From DATMRS01 sp035566015 (GTDB lineage Bacteria > Pseudomonadota > Alphaproteobacteria > Sphingomonadales > Sphingomonadaceae), in NCBI GenBank assembly GCA_035566015.1, contig DATMRS010000009.1, positions 127,957-191,956 on the forward strand: DNA of 64,000 bases, read 5' to 3'. Below, piece after piece: positions 45,569 through 54,132 of the stretch. The notes beneath the pieces are model-generated. The model did no database searches. It was not told the origin of the DNA and worked only from the letters and a program-made list of their open reading frames with translations. Position numbers and translations under genes: made by a program. Position 1 is the stretch's first letter; every line of letters begins with the position of its first letter.

Positions 45569-46204
45569 ATGGAGCGTTCGATCACACGCCTGTCGATCTT
45601 CCCGCTTGCCGGCGCGCTGCTCTTTCCGCGATCGCAATTGCCGCTCCACATTTTCGAACCACGTTATCGTGCGCTCGTCACCGACGCACTCGCGCGTGAC
45701 CGACGGATCGCGATGATCCAGCCGCGCACCCCCGAGCGCGGTGGCGAGAAAGTCGCTCTGTTCGACGTTGGCTGCGTCGGCCGGATCGCCGATGTCGAAG
45801 CACTGCCCGACGGCCGCTTCAACATCGTCCTCGAAGGGCTGGCGCGTTTCCGGCTCCTCCGCGAACTCGATGTCGCAACACTCTTTCGGCAGGTCGAAGC
45901 GACGCTGGCGGGTTTCGACGATGGCGAGCAGGGCGCGCTCGAAATGATCCGCCGTGCCGAGTTGGAACGCGAATCGCGCAAATTCGCAGAGGCGCGCGGC
46001 TATATGGTCGATTGGGACGCGGTGGGCCGGCTCGACGACGAGGCGCTGGTCAATGGTATCGCCCAGATCGCGCCTTTCGACGCGGCGTCGAAGCAGGCGC
46101 TGCTCGAAAGCCCCACCGTTTCGACGCGCGCCGAATTGCTCGTTCAGTTCCTGCAATTCTTCCGCCTGCGTGACGAGGATGACGACCGGGGCACGCTGCA
46201 ATGA
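45569..46204 (+). CDS. Lon-protease substrate-binding domain protein
   Basis: The 211-residue protein is a stand-alone Lon N-terminal domain: RLSIFPLAGALLFPRSQLPL, HIFEPRYRALVTDALARDRR, VALFDVGCVGRIADVEALPDG and RFNIVLEGLARFRLLREL. No ATPase or protease domain follows. Such proteins are common in alphaproteobacteria and their role is unknown. It starts 10 bp after the thioredoxin gene and ends overlapping Trm112 (ATGA). An upstream TTG at 45566 is also in frame. Confidence 0.9.
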   Translation: MERSITRLSIFPLAGALLFPRSQLPLHIFEPRYRALVTDALARDRRIAMIQPRTPERGGEKVALFDVGCVGRIADVEALPDGRFNIVLEGLARFRLLRELDVATLFRQVEATLAGFDDGEQGALEMIRRAELERESRKFAEARGYMVDWDAVGRLDDEALVNGIAQIAPFDAASKQALLESPTVSTRAELLVQFLQFFRLRDEDDDRGTLQ

Positions 46205-46383
46205 CGGCCGGACCGGACATTGATCCCGAACTGCTCGCGGTTCTCGTCTGTCCGCTGACACGCGGGCCGCTGCGCTACGACCCCGAGGCGGGCGAACTCG
46301 TGTCCGAACAGGCCGGGCTTGCCTATCCGGTGCGCGACGGCGTTCCCGTCCTGCTCGTCGAGGAAGCGCGGCGGATCGGCTAA
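46201..46383 (+). CDS. Trm112 family protein
   Basis: The 60-residue protein has the YcaR/Trm112 pattern LLAVLVCPLTRGPLRYD, then ELVSEQAGLAYPVRDGVPVL. The first metal-binding motif has one Cys (VCPLTRG) and the second motif lacks cysteines, so zinc binding is doubtful, as in bacterial members. Eukaryotic Trm112 activates methyltransferases; the bacterial role is unclear. ATG overlaps the upstream stop (ATGA). It ends 5 bp before the convergent ppc. Confidence 0.9.
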   Translation: MTAGPDIDPELLAVLVCPLTRGPLRYDPEAGELVSEQAGLAYPVRDGVPVLLVEEARRIG

Positions 46384-46388
46384 CCCGT

Positions 46389-49052
46389 TCAACCGCTGTT
46401 GCGCAATGCCGTCGCCACCGCGTTGATCGAAAGCTGGATGCCTTCGCGGATGCGCGGGTCCGCCTCACCGCCGCGATGCCGCTTCAGCAGTTCGATCTGG
46501 AGGTGGTTCAACGGCTCGATATAGGGCAGCCGCAACCGGATCGAACGATCAAGCGACGGATTCTTCTCCAGCAGCCGCGTCTGCCCCGTGGCTGCCAGCA
46601 GCGCGTCATGCGTGCACTGCCAGCCTTCGACTATCCGGCCGAAGATCGCCTCGCCCAGCGCGCGATCCTCGACCAGCGCGGCATAGTGGCGCGCGATCCC
46701 CATGTCGGACTTGGCGAGCACCATCTCCAGATTGGCGAGCGTCGCCTGGAAGAAGGGCCAGCCTCCCACCATTTCGCTGAGCAGGTCCTTGTCGGTGAAC
46801 TTCGCGAGCGCCTCGCCCACGCCGTACCAGCCGGGCAGCATCACCCGCGCCTGCGCCCAGGAGAAGACCCACGGAATCGCGCGCAGATCCTCGATCCGAT
46901 CCGATTGCGTGCGGCTGGCGGGGCGTGACCCGATCTTGAGATCCGCGATCTCGGCGATCGGCGTCATCTGGCGGAAGAAGGTACGGAACCCCTTCGTCTC
47001 GTAGACCAGCGCGCGATAGACGCGAAAGGCCTCGTCCGAAATCGCCGCCATCGCCGTGGCGAAGCGCGCATAATCCCTCTCGGACAGCGACAGCGGTTCG
47101 AGGCTGGCGAGCACGGTCGCCGAGGCCATCGCCTCCAAATTGGCCGTGGCGCTTTCGCGATTGCCATATTTGGCGGCGATCACCTCGCCCTGTTCGGTAA
47201 TGCGAATACGGCCGTTGACGGTGCCCGGCGGCTGCGCACGGATCGCGGCGAAGGAGGAGCCGCCACCGCGCCCCACCGCGCCGCCGCGCCCGTGGAAAAG
47301 CTGCATCGCCGCCCCCGTCTTATCGAACACAGGGGCGAGCGCGCGGCTCGCCTCATGCAGGCTCCAGACGGAGGTGAGATAACCGCCGTCCTTGTTCGAA
47401 TCCGAATAGCCGACCATCACCTCCTGATGGCCGCGGGCGCCCACGATCGCGGCGATTTCGGGCAGCGCGAACCAGCGCGTCATCACCTCGGGCGCGTTTT
47501 CAAGGTCCTCTATCGTCTCGAAGAGCGGCACGACCATGATCGCGGCCGACGGCGCCTCGTCCGTCTCGCCCGGCCGGTACAGGGCGGCCTCCTTGAGGAG
47601 GATATGCACCTCCAGCATGTCCGAGACGCTGTCGGCCTTGGAGATGATATAGGTGGTGATCGCCTGGCATCCGTAAAGCACGTGCGCCTCCGCCGCCGTG
47701 CGGAGGATCGCCAGTTCGGACACCGTCTCATCCGAATAAGCGGCATAGGGGATTGAGAGCAGCCGCCGGCTCGCCAGTTCGCGCCGCAGCAGGGCCACGC
47801 GCGCCTCCTCGTCGAGCGTGCGATAATCGGCCTCAACGCCGGCGACCTTCAGCAACTCGGCGACGGTGCGTTCATGGACATCGGCATTTTGCCTCAGGTC
47901 GAGTGTGGCGAGGTGGAAGCCGAACGCCTCCACCGCCCGGATCAGCCGTTCAAGCGCGCCACCGCCGGTAGCCAGCGCCTCCGCCAGCGCGACCAGATCG
48001 GCGCGCAACGCATCAGGCGTGTTATAGGGCGCGCCTTCGATGTGGGCGGGACGCGGTGGCGCGTGGCCGACAAGCACCTTATAGGTCGCCGCCAACCGGG
48101 CATAGATGCCGGTAATCGCCCGGCGATAGGGCTCGTCGGCGCGGGCGCGGCCATAATCGCCGCTCGCCTCCGCCAGCGCCTCCACCGCCGGCGTCACCTC
48201 GGCCAGTTCGGTCGATATCGAGAGCTCGGCACCCAGCCTATGAAGCGCATCGAGATAGAAGCCGAGCACCGCCTCCGCCGCCTTCGTCAGCGCCAGGCGC
48301 AGCGAGGCGGCATCAACGTTGGGATTGCCGTCGCGATCGCCGCCGATCCAGCTCCCCGGCTTGAGGAAGCTGGGGCAGCGAGCGCCCAGCGCGCGTTCCC
48401 AGCGCACGTGCAGCGCCGGGATTACCGGCAGGAACACCTCGCGCAGATAAGACGTGGCGATCTCCACCTCGTCGGCTACGTACAGCCGCTCGCGGCGCAA
48501 CGGCCGCGTCTGCCAGAGCAAGGCGATCTGGCGATAGATCGCCTCGTCCACCAGTTCGCCATCCGCCGTCTCGGTCATGTTCCTGTCGCGCAGGCGCATC
48601 AGCGCGGCGATATGGTTGCGGTGGTCGATCGTCGATTTGCGACTCACCTCGGTGGGGTGCGCGGTGAGCACCGGCGCGATCAACGCATCGTGCAGCAGCG
48701 CCGATATCGCGTCGCGGCCGATCCCCTCCGCCTCCAGCGCGGCGATCGCATGCGCCATGTCGACGCCGGGCCCGCTGTCCATGCCCTGCCGATCCTCGGC
48801 CAGATTGGCGAGCATTGAGAAGAGCATGAAGGCGCGCACAAACGCCGCCGTGTCATCGAGCGTCAGCGCCTCCAGCCCGGCGTCGACCGCGCCGGCCTCG
48901 GCCAGGCCGCGATGGCGATCGACCGAGGAGGAGCGGACATATTCGATCCGCCGGAAGATCCGTTCGCCGCCATAAGCGCGGATCACGTCGCCCAGCACCT
49001 TGCCCAGATACCGGATATCGGGATTCTGGGCGATCGACGGAATGTCGGCCAT
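46389..49052 (-). CDS. ppc: Phosphoenolpyruvate carboxylase
   Basis: The 887-residue protein has the PEPC signatures: PVLTAHPTEVSRKSTIDH with the catalytic His, MVGYSDSNKDGGYLTSVWSL, FHGRGGAVGRGGGSSFAAIR (mobile loop region) and YIEPLNHLQIELLKRHR near the C-terminus. It carboxylates PEP to oxaloacetate, replenishing the TCA cycle. Its start at 49052 overlaps the stop of the HNH gene (TGATG). The C-terminus ends ALRNSG, one residue off the classical NTG form. Confidence 0.97.
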   Translation of the reverse strand: MADIPSIAQNPDIRYLGKVLGDVIRAYGGERIFRRIEYVRSSSVDRHRGLAEAGAVDAGLEALTLDDTAAFVRAFMLFSMLANLAEDRQGMDSGPGVDMAHAIAALEAEGIGRDAISALLHDALIAPVLTAHPTEVSRKSTIDHRNHIAALMRLRDRNMTETADGELVDEAIYRQIALLWQTRPLRRERLYVADEVEIATSYLREVFLPVIPALHVRWERALGARCPSFLKPGSWIGGDRDGNPNVDAASLRLALTKAAEAVLGFYLDALHRLGAELSISTELAEVTPAVEALAEASGDYGRARADEPYRRAITGIYARLAATYKVLVGHAPPRPAHIEGAPYNTPDALRADLVALAEALATGGGALERLIRAVEAFGFHLATLDLRQNADVHERTVAELLKVAGVEADYRTLDEEARVALLRRELASRRLLSIPYAAYSDETVSELAILRTAAEAHVLYGCQAITTYIISKADSVSDMLEVHILLKEAALYRPGETDEAPSAAIMVVPLFETIEDLENAPEVMTRWFALPEIAAIVGARGHQEVMVGYSDSNKDGGYLTSVWSLHEASRALAPVFDKTGAAMQLFHGRGGAVGRGGGSSFAAIRAQPPGTVNGRIRITEQGEVIAAKYGNRESATANLEAMASATVLASLEPLSLSERDYARFATAMAAISDEAFRVYRALVYETKGFRTFFRQMTPIAEIADLKIGSRPASRTQSDRIEDLRAIPWVFSWAQARVMLPGWYGVGEALAKFTDKDLLSEMVGGWPFFQATLANLEMVLAKSDMGIARHYAALVEDRALGEAIFGRIVEGWQCTHDALLAATGQTRLLEKNPSLDRSIRLRLPYIEPLNHLQIELLKRHRGGEADPRIREGIQLSINAVATALRNSG

Positions 49053-49618
49053 CAGGCCTCCAACTCCACGTTCCAGTAGAGCCAGTCGCGCCAGCTTTCA
49101 TGGAGATAATGGGGCGGGAAGCTGCGGCCATTCTCCTGCAGATGCCAGCTCGTCGGGCGGGCGGGCTGCGTATGCAACGTCATGCCGGCTTGACGCGGGG
49201 TGCGCCCGCCTTTGCGCAGGTTACACGGTGCACAGGCCGTGGCGACATTCTCCCATGTCGTCCGCCCACCCTGCGCGCGCGGGATGACATGATCGAAGGT
49301 CAACTCCTGATGCGCACCGCAATATTGGCAAGCGAAGCTGTCGCGCAGGAACAGGTTAAAGCGGGTAAAGGCCGGATGCTGCGACGGCTTCACATATTGG
49401 CGTAGCGCAATCACCGAGGGCAGGCGGATCGATTGCGTCGGGCTGTGCACCTCGCGCTCATAATGGTCGACGATGTCGACGCGCTCGAGGAACACCGCCT
49501 TGATTGCCGTCTGCCACGGCCAGAGGCTCAGCGGATAATAGCTGAGCGGCGTATAATCCGCGTTGAGGACCAGCGCGGGGCAACTGTCGGGATGGCGTAT
49601 CAGATCGGGATGGTACAT
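49052..49618 (-). CDS. HNH endonuclease family protein
   Basis: The 188-residue protein has an N-terminal region PALVLNADYTPLSYYPLSLW, and an HNH domain CQYCGAHQELTFDHVIPRAQ GG then ACAPCNLRKGGRTP with the paired CxxC zinc ligands. The C-terminal segment ends YLHESWRDWLYWNVELEA. These chromosomal HNH proteins are widespread and not part of a restriction system, so their role is unknown. It overlaps ppc and is the upstream gene of that pair. Upstream 200 bp to gluQRS are non-coding. Confidence 0.9.
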   Translation of the reverse strand: MYHPDLIRHPDSCPALVLNADYTPLSYYPLSLWPWQTAIKAVFLERVDIVDHYEREVHSPTQSIRLPSVIALRQYVKPSQHPAFTRFNLFLRDSFACQYCGAHQELTFDHVIPRAQGGRTTWENVATACAPCNLRKGGRTPRQAGMTLHTQPARPTSWHLQENGRSFPPHYLHESWRDWLYWNVELEA

Positions 49619-49819
49619 GGACGAACCGCAACCTCACCGTTTCGCTTGCCGGACACATCCGCCAAGCCGGCCCCCCGGTTCCGTCGCACCCGGAACGCGA
49701 AATGCCGATCCCGGCCGCGTCCGTCTTCACGCGCTCCCCTAAACCATGAAGCGCGACACGGCCATGACAAAACAGCCCGCCTTGCCCGTCAAGAGGAGAT
49801 TGCCGCAAAGGAAGCAGCG

Positions 49820-50680
49820 ATGAGCACCCCGGTCACCCGCTTCGCGCCGAGCCCCACCGGGCGGCTGCATCTCGGCCATGCTTATTCGGCGCTGCTCGCG
49901 CATGATCTGGGGCGCGCGGCGGGCGGGCGTTTCCTGCTGAGGATCGAGGATATCGATCCCGGACGCACGCGCGAGGCGCACGTCGCGGGAATCGAGGAAG
50001 ACCTCCGCTGGCTGGGGCTCGATTGGGACGGCCCCGTCCTGCGCCAGTCGACCCGCCTGCCGCTCTATGCCGACGCGCTGGACGAACTGCGTGCGATGGG
50101 TCTCCTCTATCCCTGCTTCTGCACTCGCGCCGAGATCGCCGCCAGCGCCGCCGCGCCGCATGGGCCAGCGACGAACCTCTATCCCGGCACCTGCCGCGCG
50201 CTTTCGCCTGCGGAACGGACGGAGCGGCAGGCCACCACGCCGCACGCCTGGCGGCTCGACATGGCGCGCGCCGTCGCGCGGGCGGGCCCGCTAAGCTGGC
50301 ACGATGTGGAGCAGGGGGAAGTGGTCGCGGCGCCCGGGCGGCTGGGCGATGTCGTCCTCGCGCGTAAGGACGCGCCGGTTTCCTATCATCTCGCGGTGAC
50401 GATCGACGATGCCGCCCAAGGCGTCACCGATATCGTGCGCGGGCAGGATTTGTTCGAGGCGACGCATGTCCACCGCCTGCTCCAGGCGCTACTCGGGCTG
50501 CCGACGCCGCGCTACCACCACCACCGTCTGCTCACCGACGCCGGCGGCCGCCGCCTCGCCAAACGCGACGGCGCGCCGACGCTTGCCGCCGCGCGCGAGG
50601 CGGGCGTCGATCCCGCCGCCCTCATAAAGAGTCTGCGCGAGGGCAAGCTTTCCGTTGGCATCGGGGCCGCCAATCCCTAA
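49820..50680 (+). CDS. gluQ: Glutamyl-Q tRNA(Asp) synthetase
   Basis: The 286-residue protein is a truncated GluRS without the anticodon-binding domain. It has RFAPSPTGRLHLGHAYSALL (HIGH motif), zinc-type cysteines (CFC near 100 and YPGTCR near 120), DIVRGQDLFEATHVHRLLQA and LAKRDGA in place of KMSKS. It attaches glutamate to queuosine in tRNA-Asp. The ATG at 49820 follows AAAGGAAG. The next gene begins immediately after its stop. Confidence 0.95.
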   Translation: MSTPVTRFAPSPTGRLHLGHAYSALLAHDLGRAAGGRFLLRIEDIDPGRTREAHVAGIEEDLRWLGLDWDGPVLRQSTRLPLYADALDELRAMGLLYPCFCTRAEIAASAAAPHGPATNLYPGTCRALSPAERTERQATTPHAWRLDMARAVARAGPLSWHDVEQGEVVAAPGRLGDVVLARKDAPVSYHLAVTIDDAAQGVTDIVRGQDLFEATHVHRLLQALLGLPTPRYHHHRLLTDAGGRRLAKRDGAPTLAAAREAGVDPAALIKSLREGKLSVGIGAANP

Positions 50681-50917
50681 ATGGGCCCTATGCAGGTGCT
50701 TCTCATCATCCTGATCGCGCTGGCCGTGATCTGCACCGTCGTTGCCCTTATCCGCGGCATCGTCATCTTCCTGAGAACAAGCAAGGCCGATCTACTCAGC
50801 CCCGGCCGGAATATTTCCGGCGAGCGGCAGAACAAGATGATGCAGGCGCGCATCCTGTTTCAGGCGCTGGCCATCATCCTGGTCGTCTTTCTCCTTCTCC
50901 TGTCGCGGTCCGGATAA
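50681..50917 (+). CDS. HIG1-domain small membrane protein
   Basis: The 78-residue protein has two membrane helices (MQVLLIILIALAVICTVVAL and ILFQALAIILVVFLLLLS) around a loop LRTSKADLLSPGRNISGERQ and NKMMQARILFQ. That motif matches HIG1-type proteins found in alphaproteobacteria and in mitochondrial complex IV/III assembly. It begins directly after the gluQRS stop, so the two are probably cotranscribed. A second start three codons inside (50690) is possible. Confidence 0.8.
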   Translation: MGPMQVLLIILIALAVICTVVALIRGIVIFLRTSKADLLSPGRNISGERQNKMMQARILFQALAIILVVFLLLLSRSG

Positions 50918-50971
50918 AGGCAAGGCAACCTTTTCGCGGTTCGGCGGTTTTGCGCGCGAGGGGGTAGCTGT

Positions 50972-52252
50972 ATGCAAGAAACGACGGCGGCGCGGGTGCC
51001 GCGGCCCGCGCCGGACGAACTGACCAGTGACTTCGGCGCCGTCCGCGCGCTGAGCGAGGCGCTTGCCGCGCCGCTTTCGGATGCCGACGCCAGCCTGCAA
51101 TCGATGCCCGATGCCTCGCCCGCCAAATGGCATCTGGCGCATGTCACCTGGTTCTTCGAAACATTCGTGCTGCGCGATCATGTGCCCGGTTATCGACCTT
51201 GGGACCCGCGCTACGCCTATCTGTTCAACAGCTATTATGAGGCCGAAGGCGATCGCCACCCGCGCGCGCAACGGGGCATGCTGAGCCGCCCGGCGCTGTC
51301 CGATATCCTGATGTGGCGTCACCATGTCGACGCCGCGCTTGTCAAAGCACTGCCCCGCCTGACGCCGACGGCGCATGCACTCGTCACGCTCGGCATCCAC
51401 CATGAGCAGCAGCATCAGGAACTGCTGCTCACCGACATCCTCCACCTGTTCGCCGCCAATCCGCTCGATCCCGCGCTCTGGAACGAGCCGCGCAACAGCC
51501 CCGCCCCCGCGCCCGGCCCCTTGCGCTGGATTGCGGGGCGCGAGGGTGTGGTCGAGATCGGCCATGATGGGCAGGGCTTCGCCTTCGATTGCGAAGGGCC
51601 GCGCCACGCCGCACTGCTGGCCCACCACAGCCTCGCCGACCGGCCGATCACCAATGCCGAATGGCAGGCATTCATCGCCGACGGCGGCTACGCCGATCCT
51701 GCGCTCTGGCTGTCGGACGGCTGGGCCTGGGTGCAGCGCGAAGGCATCGAGGCGCCACTCTACTGGCGACACGACGGCGAGGGCGGCTGGCTCAGCTTCG
51801 CACTCGACGGATTGCGGCCGATCCATCCCGCGGCGCCCGTATCGCACATCAGCTATTATGAGGCCGATGCGTTCGCTCGCTGGGCAGGGGCACGGCTCCC
51901 CACCGAGGCCGAATGGGAGGATGCAGCCGTCGCCTTCGATCCGGTGGGGGGCAACCAGCTCGATCGTGCCGGTCCGGTGCGCCCCCGCGCCGCGCCCGAT
52001 ACGCAGGGCCTGCGCCAGATGTTCGGCGATGTGTGGGAATGGACGGGCAGTGCCTATCTGGCCTATCCTGGCTTCCGCCCCGCGACAGGCGCTGTGGGCG
52101 AATATAATGGCAAGTTCATGTCGGGGCAGTTCGTCCTGAAGGGCGGAAGCTGCGCCACGCCGCGCGGCCATGCCCGTGCCAGCTATCGCAATTTCTTTTA
52201 CCCGCATCAGCGCTGGCAGTTCACCGGCGTCCGGCTGGCGCGGGATCAGTGA
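50972..52252 (+). CDS. egtB: Ergothioneine biosynthesis protein EgtB
   Basis: The 426-residue protein has an N-terminal DinB-like domain with the iron-binding residues KWHLAHVTWFFETF and LGIHHEQQHQELLLTDI, and a C-terminal formylglycine-generating-enzyme-like (sulfatase-modifying) domain: GHDGQGFAFDCEGP, WLSDGWAWVQREGIEAPLYW, FARWAGARLPTEAEWEDAA, FGDVWEWTGSAYLAYPGFR and LKGGSCATPRGHARASYRN. EgtB joins hercynine with cysteine or gamma-glutamylcysteine to a sulfoxide. It overlaps egtD (GTGA). Confidence 0.96.
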   Translation: MQETTAARVPRPAPDELTSDFGAVRALSEALAAPLSDADASLQSMPDASPAKWHLAHVTWFFETFVLRDHVPGYRPWDPRYAYLFNSYYEAEGDRHPRAQRGMLSRPALSDILMWRHHVDAALVKALPRLTPTAHALVTLGIHHEQQHQELLLTDILHLFAANPLDPALWNEPRNSPAPAPGPLRWIAGREGVVEIGHDGQGFAFDCEGPRHAALLAHHSLADRPITNAEWQAFIADGGYADPALWLSDGWAWVQREGIEAPLYWRHDGEGGWLSFALDGLRPIHPAAPVSHISYYEADAFARWAGARLPTEAEWEDAAVAFDPVGGNQLDRAGPVRPRAAPDTQGLRQMFGDVWEWTGSAYLAYPGFRPATGAVGEYNGKFMSGQFVLKGGSCATPRGHARASYRNFFYPHQRWQFTGVRLARDQ

Positions 52253-53217
52253 CGGCGCTGCTCACTCCCGCGACGCGCGTCGATCCAGCCTTCCGCGCCG
52301 ACGTACTCGCCGGCTTCGCGATGCCGAGGCGGGCGATCCCCGCGCGCTGGCTCTACGATCGCGCAGGATCGGAGCTGTTCGAGCGGATCACCGCCCTGCC
52401 CGAATATTATCCCACACGCACCGAAACCGCGCTGCTCGCCGCCCATTGCGACGAGGTGGGCGCGATCGCCGGGCCGGGGCGGGCGGTGATCGAGTTCGGC
52501 TCGGGATCGTCCACCAAGACGCCGCATCTGCTGACCGCGATCGCGCCGGCGGCCTATATGCCGATCGATATTTCGGGCGAGTTCCTGCGCGCCTCCGCCG
52601 CCGCGCTGGCCGAGGATTTTCCCAAGCTCCGTATCGAGCCGGTGGAGGCCGATTTCACCCGCCCGATCGCGCCGCCGGCGGGGATCGCAGACCTGCCGAA
52701 GCTCGGCTTCTTCCCCGGCTCGACGATCGGCAACATGGTGCCGCGCACCGCCGTCAACCTGCTGCGCGCGATGGTCGAGACGCTGGGGATCGGATCGCTG
52801 CTGCTGATCGGAATGGACCGGCGCAAATCGCCCGACATACTCATCCCGGCCTATGACGATGCCGAGGGCGTCACCGCCCAGTTCAACCTGAATCTGCTCC
52901 GCCGTATCAATCGCGAGCTGGACGGCGACATCGCCGTCGATGCATTCCGCCACCGCGCGATCTGGAATGACGGGATGGCGCGGATCGAAATGCATCTGGA
53001 GGCGATCCGCGACGTTACCTTCACGATCTGCGGTCAGCTTTTCACGATGCGCGCGGGCGACACGATCCACACCGAGAACAGCCATAAATATGGCCCGCGC
53101 GAGGCGCATCTGCTGCTCCACGCCGGCGCGTGGACGCCGATCCGCGAATGGACCGATCGCGATGGCATGTTCGCCCTCATTCTTGCAGAGGCGCAGCCAC
53201 CGGGGCGCGCGCCTTGA
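52249..53217 (+). CDS. egtD: L-histidine N-alpha-methyltransferase EgtD
   Basis: The 322-residue protein has the DUF2260/EgtD pattern ARWLYDRAGSELFERITALP, EYYPTRTETALLAAH, VIEFGSGSSTKTPHLLTAI (SAM site), LGFFPGSTIGNM and YKYGPREAHLLLHAGAW-like ending (SHKYGPREAHLLL). It methylates histidine three times with SAM, giving hercynine, the substrate of EgtB. The GTG start at 52249 overlaps the egtB stop. The third step (EgtE lyase) has no candidate next door. Confidence 0.96.
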   Translation: MTALLTPATRVDPAFRADVLAGFAMPRRAIPARWLYDRAGSELFERITALPEYYPTRTETALLAAHCDEVGAIAGPGRAVIEFGSGSSTKTPHLLTAIAPAAYMPIDISGEFLRASAAALAEDFPKLRIEPVEADFTRPIAPPAGIADLPKLGFFPGSTIGNMVPRTAVNLLRAMVETLGIGSLLLIGMDRRKSPDILIPAYDDAEGVTAQFNLNLLRRINRELDGDIAVDAFRHRAIWNDGMARIEMHLEAIRDVTFTICGQLFTMRAGDTIHTENSHKYGPREAHLLLHAGAWTPIREWTDRDGMFALILAEAQPPGRAP

Positions 53218-53249
53218 TCCGTCACGTTTGCGCGGTAGAGGATCAGGGC

Positions 53250-54119
53250 ATGGACAGCATCGGCGTAATCGGGGCGGGGCAGATGGGCGCGGGCATCGCG
53301 CAGGTCTCCGCCGAGGCAGGCTATCGCGTCTTTCTTTCCGATCTCACGATCGAAGACGCTGCAAAGGGGAAGGCCGGCATAGGCCGCCGACTGGCCCGCG
53401 CGGTCGAGAAGGAGAAGATCACCGCCGCCGAGGCCGAAGCCACGCTCGCCCGGATCGAGCCGGTGGGCGAGGTCGCGGCGATGGCCCGCGCCGCGATCGT
53501 CATCGAGGCGGCCACCGAGCGCGAGGAGATCAAGCGGCGTATCTTCGCCGATGTCGGCGCGGTGCTGGGCGCCGACGCCATTCTCGCCACCAACACCTCC
53601 TCGATCCCGATCACGCGGCTGGCCCAGGCGTCGCCCGATCCGGCGCGCTTCATGGGCGTCCATTTCTTCAATCCGGTGCCGGTGATGGCGCTGGTCGAGC
53701 TGATCCGGGGGCTGGCCACCAGCGACGACACGGTCGCGCGGATCGAGCGTTACGCCAAGGCGCTCGGCAAGACGGCGGTGCATGCGAACGACGCGCCCGG
53801 TTTCATCGTCAATCGCATCCTCCTGCCGATGCTCAACGAGGCCTGTTTCGTGCTCGGCGAGGGCGTGGCGAGCGTCCGCGATATCGATACGGCGGTCACG
53901 CTCGGCCTCAATCACCCGATGGGGCCGCTGACTTTGGCCGATTTCATCGGGCTCGACACCTGCCTCGAAATCTGCCGCGTGCTGCACGCCGGCACCGGCG
54001 ACCCGAAGTTCCGTCCCGCGCCGCTGCTCGTCAAATATGTCGAGGCGGGCTGGCTGGGGCGGAAAACGGGCCGCGGCTTCTACGACTATACGGGCGCGGA
54101 GCCCGTACCGACGCGCTGA
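53250..54119 (+). CDS. 3-hydroxybutyryl-CoA dehydrogenase family protein
   Basis: The 289-residue protein has the NAD-binding start IGVIGAGQMGAGIAQVSAEA, the family signature ATNTSSIPITRLAQASPDPA, FMGVHFFNPVPVMALVELIR and DAPGFIVNRILLPMLNEACF, and the C-terminal GLGLNHPMGPLTLADFIGLD-like segment. It matches HbdH-type short enzymes that oxidise 3-hydroxyacyl-CoA or reduce acetoacetyl-CoA in fatty-acid, butanoate or PHB metabolism. A GAGGA stretch precedes the ATG at 53250. It stands alone between egtD and the GST gene. Confidence 0.94.
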   Translation: MDSIGVIGAGQMGAGIAQVSAEAGYRVFLSDLTIEDAAKGKAGIGRRLARAVEKEKITAAEAEATLARIEPVGEVAAMARAAIVIEAATEREEIKRRIFADVGAVLGADAILATNTSSIPITRLAQASPDPARFMGVHFFNPVPVMALVELIRGLATSDDTVARIERYAKALGKTAVHANDAPGFIVNRILLPMLNEACFVLGEGVASVRDIDTAVTLGLNHPMGPLTLADFIGLDTCLEICRVLHAGTGDPKFRPAPLLVKYVEAGWLGRKTGRGFYDYTGAEPVPTR

Positions 54120-54132
54120 GGAGGCCCCCCCC

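Noticed and set aside
49052..49618. Restriction-modification role for the HNH nuclease
   Set aside because: No methyltransferase or specificity gene is adjacent; this HNH type is a common chromosomal gene linked here to ppc.
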